The notes beneath the pieces were generated by a model. It had not been told where the DNA came from and made no database searches. It was given only the letters and a program-made list of their open reading frames with translations. Shown here in pieces: positions 46,789 to 54,800 of a stretch of 64,000 nucleotides of DNA (position 1 is the stretch's first letter; every line of letters starts with the position of its first letter). The DNA comes from Amaranthus tricolor (Eukaryota > Streptophyta > Magnoliopsida > Caryophyllales > Amaranthaceae): NCBI RefSeq assembly GCF_026212465.1, contig NC_080053.1, positions 1,232,038 to 1,296,037 on the forward strand, read 5' to 3'. The translations under genes were made by a program, and so were the position numbers.

Positions 46789-49420
46789 TTAGAATGAACA
46801 AGGATAATTGATCATTGAAGAATGAACGATGAAGAATGAACAAGGATCAATGATCAATAATGAATGAACGATGAAGAATGAACAAGGATCAATGATTAAT
46901 GAACAATGAACGATGAAGAATGAACAAGGATCAATGAGCATTGAAGAATGAACGATGAAGAATGAACAAGGATCAATGATCAATGAACAATGAACGATGA
47001 AGAATGAAACAGGATCAATGAGCATTGTAGAATGAACGATGAAGAATGTACAAGGATCAATGATGAATAATGAATGAACGATGAAGAATGAACAAGGTTC
47101 AATGATCATTGAAGAATGAACGATGAAGAATGAATATGGTTCAATGATCATTAAAGAATGAACGATAAAGAATGAACAAGGATCAATGATCATTGAAGAA
47201 TGAACGATGAAGAATGAACAAGGATCAATGATCAATGAACAATGAATGATGAAGAATCAACCAGGATCAATGAGCATTGAAGAATGAACGATTTAGAATG
47301 AACAAGGATCAATGATCAATGAAGATGGAACGATGAAGAATGAACAAGGATCAATGATCATTGAAGAATGAACGATGAAGAATAAATATGGATCAATGAT
47401 CATTAAAGAATGAACGATGAGAAATGAATATGGATCAATGATCATTAAAGAATGAACGATGAAGAATGAACAAGGATCAATGATCATTGAAGAATGAACG
47501 ATGAAGAATGAACAAGGATCAATGATCATTGAAGAATGAACGATGAAGAATGAACAAGGATCAATGATTAATGAACAATGAACGATGAAGAATGAACAAG
47601 GATCAATGAGCATTGAAGAATGAATGATGAATAATGAACAAGGATCAATGATCAATGAACAATGAAGGATGAAGAATGAACGAGGATCAATGAGCATTGT
47701 AGAATGAACGATGATGAATGTACAAGGATCAATGATGAATAATGAATGAACGATGAAGAATGAACAAGGATCAATGATCATTGAAGAATGAACGATGAAG
47801 AATGAATATGGATCAATGATCATTAAAGAATGAACGATGAAGAATGAGCAAGGATCAATGATCATTGAAGAATGAACGATGAAGTATGATCAATGAACAA
47901 TGAACGATGAAGAATGAACCAGGATCAATGAGCAATGAAGAATGAACGATTTAGAATGAACAAGGATCAATGATCATTGAAGATGGAACGATGAAGAATG
48001 AACAAGGATCAATAATCATTGAAGAATGAACGATGGAGAATGAATATGGATCAATGATCATTAAAGAATGAACGATGAAGAATGAACAAGGATCAATGAT
48101 CATTGAAGAATGAACGATGAAGAATGAACAAGGATCAATGATCAATGAACAATGAACGATGAAGAATGAACCAGGATCAATGAGCATTGAAGAATGAACG
48201 ATTTAGAATGAACAAGGATCAATGATCATTGAAGATGGAACGATGAAGAATGAACAAGGATCAATGATTAATGAACAATGAACGATGAAGAATGAACAAG
48301 GATCAATGAGCATTGAAGAATGAATGATGAAGAATGAACAAGGATCAATGATCAATAAACAATGAACGATGAAGAATGAACGAGGATCAATGAGCATTGT
48401 AGAATGAACGATGAAGAATGTACAAGGATCAATGATGAATAATAAATGAACAATGAAGAATGAACAAGGATCAATGATCATTGAAGAATGAACGATGAAG
48501 AATGAATATGGATCAATGATCATTAAAGAATGAACGATGAAGAATGAACAAGGATCAATGATCATTGAAGAATGAACAAGGATCAATGATCAATGAACAA
48601 TGAACGATGAAGAATGAACCAGGATCAATGAGCATTGAAGAATGAACGATTTAGAATGAACAAGGATCAATGATCATTGAAGATGGAACGATGAAGAATG
48701 AACAAGGATCAATGATTAATGAACAATGAACGATGAAGAATGAACAAGGATCAATGAGCATTGAAGAATGAATGATGAAGAATGAACAAGGATCAATGAT
48801 CAATAAACAATGAACGATGAAGAATGAACGAGGATCAATGAGCATTGTAGAATGAACGATGAAGAATGTACAAGGATCAATGATGAATAATGAATGAACG
48901 ATGAAGAATGAACAAGGATCAATGATCATTGAAGAATGAACGATGAAGAATGAACAAGGATTAATGATCATTGAAGAATGAACGATGAAGAATGAACAAG
49001 GATCAATGATCAATGAACAATGAACGATGAAGAATGAACCAGGATCAACGAGCATTGAAGAATGAACGATTTAGAATGAACAAGGATCAATGATCATTCA
49101 AGATGGAACGATGAAGAATGAACAAGGATCAATGATCATTGAAGAATGAACGATGAAGAATGAGCAAGGATCAATGATCATTGAAGAATGAACGATGAAG
49201 AATGAACAAGGATCAATGATCAATGAACAATGAACGATGAAGAATGAACCAGGATCAATGAGCAATGAAGAATGAACGATTTAGAATGAACAAGGATCAA
49301 TGATCATTGAAGATGGAACGATGAAGAATGAACAAGGATCAATGATCATTGAAGAATGAACGATGAAGAATAAATATGGATCAATGATCATTAAAGAATG
49401 AACGATGAAGGAGAATAAAA

Positions 49421-49971
49421 ATAAAACCAATTTATCAATGGAAAACATATGAACAGAATGGTGAAGTGAACGGAACCCATACAATTCTTATTGATGAAGA
49501 GGTTTAGCGAATACAATTTTACATAATAGTCTATCTTACATGTTTTGGTTTTGTTTACTATTTATTTAACTGATGATGAAATGTTAATTTACAGGGTACT
49601 AGAATTCAAGCTATTATCTCAAAGTATGTATTATCTGCTCATCAAGATAAAATCAAGGAGGGAGAACATTACTATATCACAAGGTTTAAAGTGACCGAAA
49701 ATATTGGAGACCATAAACCAACTAAACACAATCATAAGATAATTTTCTCAAGAACTCTGTCATAAGAAACTGCAATGACATAACAATTCCAGCAGACCGA
49801 TTTAATTTTCCCAATTTCAATGACATACTTGCTTTGAAATATGACACGACAGTATTGACAGGTTTACCAACAATTCTAATACATTGAACTGATTGCAAAA
49901 CATTAAATAGCATAAATATTAACCTTTTACTTCTTCTACACAGACATAATTGCAGAAGTAACTGCATATAG
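49421..49971 (+). pseudogene. RPA70-like OB-fold gene fragment, truncated at both ends
   Basis: Conceptual translation gives a short run ending TILIDEE (to 49,501), then a GT...AG intron (49,502-49,594), then an exon beginning GTRIQAI with EGEHYYITRFKV and KHNHKIIF. This is the pattern of the N-terminal OB-fold of plant replication protein A 70-kDa-like proteins, which bind single-stranded DNA. Frame 1 stops at 49,763. The reading resumes one frame over as NCNDITIP followed by RFNFPNF to 49,861, so one base appears to be lost near 49,757-49,767. A second GT...AG intron (49,862-49,943) joins to a 28-nt exon reading DIIAEVTAY that is cut by viral sequence at 49,972. The left end abuts satellite. 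Such genes are numerous in plant genomes and are also carried by Helitrons, but no Helitron ends are seen. The family call is by motif recognition only. Confidence 0.7.
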
Positions 49972-50072
49972 AATAGGGAGTACAGGATCGATAGAGAAAA
50001 TAATTTAATAATTTTGTGGATATAAATCTTATTATATAATTGATAATAATAAGATAAGTAAAGAAAGTTAGA

Positions 50073-50078
50073 TTTATT
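50073..50078 (-). terminator. Viral poly(A) signal AATAAA, left arm
   Basis: Read on the minus strand this is AATAAA, about 60 bp downstream of the TATA box at 50,137-50,146. The arrangement is typical of caulimovirid promoters, in which the poly(A) signal lies just inside the transcript and is skipped on the first pass. It mirrors 63,204-63,209. Confidence 0.6.
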
Positions 50079-50136
50079 TGAGATAAGACTTAAACAAAAG
50101 AAAATTACAGGATGCTCTCATCTTAGAGCTAGACAC

Positions 50137-50146
50137 TTTATTTATA
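50137..50146 (-). promoter_or_regulatory. Viral TATA box, left arm
   Basis: TATAAATAAA on the minus strand, placed after the second ORF and before the arm end, as expected for the pregenomic RNA promoter. In this integrated linear copy it faces left, towards the RPA fragment and the satellite. Confidence 0.65.
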
Positions 50147-50236
50147 CACAAAGGAAGAGATAAGGTGCAATCTGCTCTTCCAATAAGAAATTAAAGAGAA
50201 ATAGTACAAACATAATTATTAAAGTTACACTATAAT

Positions 50237-50353
50237 ACTGTAGAAGATGCTTTGAATTACTATTGAAGATGCTTTACTGTTGAAGATGCTTTGAATCACT
50301 GTTGGAGATGCTTTACTGTTGAAGATGCTTTGAATTACTGTTGGAGATGCTTT
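50237..50353 (-). repeat. Three 39-bp tandem repeats upstream of the left viral TATA box
   Basis: Mirror image of 62,929-63,045. Each 39-bp unit joins a 22-bp and a 17-bp version of a block starting AAAGCATCT and containing CAACAGT. Its place between the as-1-like motifs and the TATA box suggests an enhancer or spacer, but no factor is recognised. Confidence 0.75.
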
Positions 50354-50491
50354 TGATTTCGTCATTGCTTACGTTTGTGCTTCCGGATGAATTAATTTGA
50401 GTTGTTGAACATTTGAATGATACTTTTGATTTCGTCATTGCTTACGTTTGTGCTTCCGGATGAATTAATTTGAGTTGTTGAACATTTGAAT
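50346..50491 (-). promoter_or_regulatory. 73-bp direct repeat with two as-1-like motifs, left arm
   Basis: Mirror image of 62,791-62,936. On the minus strand the motif ACGTAAGCAATGACG occurs at 50,433-50,447 and 50,360-50,374. It resembles the as-1 activator of the caulimoviral 35S promoter, which plant TGA bZIP factors bind. The resemblance is by eye; binding is inferred. Confidence 0.6.
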
Positions 50492-50512
50492 TGAACTTTT
50501 GTGAACTCAATA

Positions 50513-51817
50513 TTAAAAGTCGTATGGATCTTGAGCAAATGGGCCACCAAATGTTGGATCATAAGACTCATTTGAAAACTCCGATAAAATCTCATCAGAG
50601 GATTCTTCTGATAATATTTTCTTTGCATATTGTGGATCTTCAAGAATCTTTTTGAGAATAGCTTTCTGGACTTTAGATAATGATTCTGAATTTGGACTTT
50701 CTACTTTGGGATTTTTATTGTGTTGAGGAGAGTTTGAATTTGATGTTGCTTTTGAGGGTGAAGGTTTGTTGGTGGTTGATGGAGATTGGTATTCCATTTT
50801 TATACCGGTTTGAAAAAAGGAGATAACATTTTTTGTTGAACAAATTTCTAAGGTAAATTTGTCCCACCATTTAATTTTGAATTCTCTTATTAATGAATAT
50901 GGATATGGACGTGGAAGGTGTTGTTTGAGACAGTAACTCCAACATAGAATCCATGGAATTTTAAATTCTGCATGAAACATGACTGGAGTTTCATAAGCTT
51001 GATAATTTGAATTGGCAACAAAAGTTGTGAAACCCTCATTGCATTCTTTTGGATAAATTTGAGGAGTTGGTCCAAATAAATACCACCAATGATAAAACCA
51101 CATAGGATATTTCTTTGGACAATATTTGTCAAATATAAAAAACCATGAATGATCAAATGGTCTGAATAAAAATGCTCTATACCAGGCCATTTTGTAATCA
51201 TAGTATGAGTAATTTTGAGGGAAAAATCTTTTTGAAAAAATTCGTTCTGCATAAGGGTCTCCCCATTCTACAGACGAAATAATTTTCTTAAAAATACATT
51301 TTGAATAAATTATTTTTTCTGAAGAATCCTTGATATGTTGGATTTCAACAGAGTTTGAATCTACTAAAATAAATTCATAAAACCTTTGAGTTTTAAAACG
51401 ATTTTCTGGTATCCATTCGCAACCTTTTGGAAAAGTTTTTTGATTGATTGAATTAATAATTTGTGGGCTTTGAGGAATTGTAAAATTAGTGAGATATACA
51501 TTTTCTATTTCGGTTTTTGTAATGTATGCAGATTTGGTAAAGCTTTGTGTTGGTATTTTTGTAGTTGGTTCTTTTTGTTTTGAATTTGAAATAATATTTT
51601 GTGAAGTAGGCTCTTGAACAATTTGTGAATATGGAAGTGGGGGAAAATCATTTAGTTGAGTAAATTTGTTTGAAATGGATAGGGTAGTTTGAAGATTTTT
51701 GGAGGATGAAAATTTATTTTGTTCTGTTTTGTTTGGTTTTGGATCTGGTTCCATTTCGTAATCATCTGAACTTTGGAACCCTTTGAGTTTTTCTTGCTGA
51801 TTCTTCTTCCTTGGCAT
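50513..51817 (-). CDS. Caulimovirid second ORF, unknown function (left copy)
   Basis: A 434-residue protein whose amino-acid sequence is the same as that of the right copy. The start overlaps the end of the polyprotein by 56 nt in another frame, so translation probably depends on reinitiation or shunting from the same RNA. Residues 1-100 are polar and low in complexity. The core, about residues 125-320, is rich in Trp, Tyr and Phe, including FYHWWYLFGP near 241-250 and WCYS-like aromatic-cysteine clusters near 290. Residues 340-434 are Ser/Pro/Asn/Glu-rich and acidic at the end. I see no movement-protein, protease or zinc-finger signature. Florendoviruses carry a second ORF of unknown function in this place; the assignment rests mainly on that position and on general resemblance. 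Confidence 0.8.
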   Translation of the reverse strand: MPRKKNQQEKLKGFQSSDDYEMEPDPKPNKTEQNKFSSSKNLQTTLSISNKFTQLNDFPPLPYSQIVQEPTSQNIISNSKQKEPTTKIPTQSFTKSAYITKTEIENVYLTNFTIPQSPQIINSINQKTFPKGCEWIPENRFKTQRFYEFILVDSNSVEIQHIKDSSEKIIYSKCIFKKIISSVEWGDPYAERIFSKRFFPQNYSYYDYKMAWYRAFLFRPFDHSWFFIFDKYCPKKYPMWFYHWWYLFGPTPQIYPKECNEGFTTFVANSNYQAYETPVMFHAEFKIPWILCWSYCLKQHLPRPYPYSLIREFKIKWWDKFTLEICSTKNVISFFQTGIKMEYQSPSTTNKPSPSKATSNSNSPQHNKNPKVESPNSESLSKVQKAILKKILEDPQYAKKILSEESSDEILSEFSNESYDPTFGGPFAQDPYDF

Positions 51818-54800
51818 TATGATGTCCCTGTAGAAATTCTCTGGTTAAGAAATCAGGGAGAGAGTTACTTTCGCCTCTTATATGCTCTATTTGAAAATCA
51901 AATACTGATAAAATTGCTTGCCATCTTGCAAAAATTTGTTTAGAAACAATGTTTTTGACATCCTTTTCTAGAACCTCTTTTGCAGATTTGCAGTCGATCC
52001 TTATCAAAAATCTTTTGTTGTAAAGATCATCTTGAAATTTTGAAACGCATAGTACTATAGATAAAATTTCCTTTTTAATGGTAGAATAATTTTTTTGAGG
52101 TCCGAGCCAGAGACCTGAATGAAATCTAACTAATTGTTCTTTTGTATCTATTCTTTGTTTTAATATGCCACCATATCCTATTTCTGATGCATCTGTTTCT
52201 ACTATCATGAATGCAGATGGATCTGGAATGCCTAGACATGGAAGTGATTTGATTTTTTGTTTTAATTCAATAATAGTCTTAGTATGAATTTCTGACCAGG
52301 GAGGCGGATTTTTTTGAAGTCTTTGAAAGAGGGGCATGCAAATTTGTCTGAGCTTTGGGAAAAAATCTGATATATAATTTAGACATCCCAAAAATCTTTG
52401 TAACTGGGTTTTGTCTTTAATTTCGTTAGGGAATTTTTCTGCAAATTCTAAAGACCTTGTAATTGGCTTGATTGTTCCTTTATAAATGTCATGTCCCAAA
52501 AATCTAATTTTTGTTTGAAATAATTTCATTTTAGTGGCAGAAACTACTAAACCATTTTTTTCAACAGTGTTTAGAAATATATGTAAATGTTTGAAATGTT
52601 GATCAATATCATGAGAAAAAATTAAAACATCATCTATATAAACAATTATGAATGAAGAAAATTGATTGAAAATATCATTCATTATATGTTGAAATTCAGA
52701 AGGAGCATTTTTAAGTCCAAAAGGCATTACATTCCACTCATAATGTCCAAATGGTACCGTGAATGCAGTTTTATACCTATCTTCTTTAGCAATTTGTATT
52801 TGCCAGAAACCAGATTTCATATCAAATTTTGAAAATATTTTGGCTTTATATAAGCGATTAATTAAATCTCTTTTATTTGGGATTGGATATCTTATCCATT
52901 GAAGAACTTTGTTTAAAGGTTTGTAATTAATAACTAATCTAGGAACTCCTCTTTCTTTTTCTGCTGCATTCATAACATAAAATGCTGCACAGCTCCAAGG
53001 AGATTTGGATGGAGTTATTAATTTTTTATCTAAAAGAGTTTGAATTTCTTTCTTGCAGAATTCAAGATGCTCAGAATTCATTTGGATGGGTCTAGCTTTT
53101 GTAGGAATATTTTTTTCAGAGAAATCTTTTTCATATGGCAATGTGACAATATGCCTTTTTCTATCCCAAAAGGCATTTGGAATATCAGCACAAACTTTTG
53201 ATTTAAAAATATTTTCTAAATTAAAAATTTTTTGTTGCAATTTTGATTGTTGTAATTGTTCTTCAATCCTTTGAAAAGAAATTTCTTCTTTTAAAGAAGA
53301 AATTTGAAATTCTTTTTGTTTTATTAAATTTATACTTTGTATTACTGAAGAATTTTGTAATAAATTAATATCTTTTTGTAACATGGGACTTAAAAAAGGA
53401 AATGATAATTGTTTCCCTAAAATTTTTGTATGAACACCTTTGTCATCAACCCAAAAAGGATAAATTTGTGTTAAAAAGGGAGTGCCTAATATTATTTCTT
53501 CCTTAATATCATTAATAATAATGAAAGTATTAGTAAAACTATAATTTTCATTTATGATCTTTCCTTTTGAAATTTTATATTTAATATCCATGGGTGAACT
53601 ATTTGCACTATATAACCGAGTTTTTGTTTTTTCATAAAATTTAGTTGGGACTAATCCTTCCCTTAAGCAATTTTGATCCGCTCCACTATCAATTAAAGCA
53701 ATATAGGTTTTTTGAAAATCTCCAATTTGAAAAGTAACTGGTGCATACCATTTTTGAAAATTAATTTTATTAATAACAGTGATAAAATCATCATCATCCC
53801 CATTAACTTTCTCTTTTCCCAAAGAAAGATTTTCTTTATAGATGGGGTTTTCTAAAATAGATAATTTTGTTTCAAGTTCGAAATCTTTGATTTCTAAATG
53901 CTTTAAACTATTTTTGATAGAAATGATGTCTTCTTTGATTTTATTTATTTCAAGTTGAAGATCTTTGACCGAAAGAGTTTGATTCTTAATAGGAATTAAT
54001 TTAGAAGTCATTTCTTTGGAAGAGTATTTTTCTAATAATTTTGAAATATTGAAAGGTTCAATTTGAGGAATTGGAATACTTTCTTTGTTTTTAGAGGTAG
54101 AGGTTTCACCCAAAACCATAGTTTTGAGTTTCAAAAGGGTTTCTCTTTTGATCTCTTTATCTTGGATTTTGTCAACGAGATCAAAAAGAAATTCCACATT
54201 TTTCTCTTTATCTGTTAAAACATTAATGCATTTGATAGGAGAGGAAGAAATCGAAGATTCAGAATCAGAAGTTTGATCATTAATTTGTAAAATTTCGTCA
54301 TCTTCCTTTTCTGAAGAAGAAGAAGAAGTAGACTCAGGGGTTTGTAATAATATTTTGGATATTTTATCTCCTAGCTCAGAGTCGTTAATAAATAATTCTT
54401 GAATCTTTTTCTTTGTGGTACAAGCATTTGCTTTATGTCCAGGTTTTCCACACGAATAACAAAAGATTTTGAAAGCTTTGTTTGATTTTCGGAAATTTCC
54501 GAAATTTTTCTTTCCTCGTTTCTTTCGATAATAAGAAGGATAAGAATTTTTATTTTTATCTTTTGAAAATTTAGAAAATTGTTTTTTAATTTTCTTTTTT
54601 GTAGAGGGAGCTCTAATAGCTTCCATACCAAATGCTTCACAGAAACATCCAATTTCTTTCCTAGATTGTTTCTTTTCAGAGGTATATTTGGCTTGGAGTT
54701 TGAGTTCTTCACATAAAGAAAGACCTTCCTTTTTAATGAAAGCGAAAAGTCCTCCATAAGTAGTATTATTAAGAGCTTGTTCTTTATCTGTATCATGTTC

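Larger units (their letters stand above)
1..49410. repeat. Satellite array, 42-bp monomer built of six heptamers
   Basis: An uninterrupted tandem array that runs off the left edge. The canonical monomer is 42 bp and splits exactly into six 7-mers of the types GAACGAT, GAAGAAT (twice), GAACAAG, GATCAAT and GATCATT. Variant heptamers such as GAACCAG, GAACGAG, GAGCATT, TTAGAAT, GAAGATG, GAACAAT and AATGAAT keep the same register. The plus strand of the canonical monomer has 20 A, 10 G, 8 T and 4 C, so it is about 71% purine and 33% GC. Most monomers contain the 10-bp palindrome AATGATCATT. The array ends at 49,410, where the heptamer pattern stops and RPA70-like coding sequence begins a few bases later. 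I see no transposon, RNA gene or ordinary gene inside it. It could be pericentromeric, subtelomeric or interstitial; the sequence does not say which. Confidence 0.97.

Noticed and set aside
1..49410. CRISPR-like or other direct-repeat/spacer array
   Set aside because: There are no unique spacers; adjacent monomers are contiguous and related throughout, in a plant nuclear context.
1..49410. Telomeric repeat because the basic unit is 7 bp
   Set aside because: The heptamers are GA-headed types such as GAAGAAT and GATCAAT, not TTTAGGG or its complement, and they are highly variable.
1..49410. Centromeric satellite
   Set aside because: A 42-bp unit with higher-order repeats is compatible with it, but nothing in the sequence shows centromere function, and a gene lies within 15 kb of the array end.
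379..49484. Dozens of minus-strand open frames of 62-190 codons with repeated IIDPCSFFIVHSS-like peptides
   Set aside because: They arise because 42 is divisible by 3 and the complement of the monomer lacks a stop in one frame. They begin and end wherever a variant monomer gives ATG or a stop, lie in an array with no promoter of its own, and show no coding-type substitution pattern.
49722..49967. 81-codon minus-strand open frame
   Set aside because: It is antisense to the RPA70-like exons, which have family motifs and splice sites on the plus strand.
49421..49971. Helitron carrying an RPA gene
   Set aside because: RPA-like genes occur in plant Helitrons, but no TC...CTRR ends, terminal hairpin or Rep/helicase sequence is visible.
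50392..50643. 83-codon open frame at the viral 3' end (mirror at 62,639-62,890)
   Set aside because: It spans the end of the second ORF and the duplicated as-1-like repeats; its coding is explained by repeat sequence in the promoter region.
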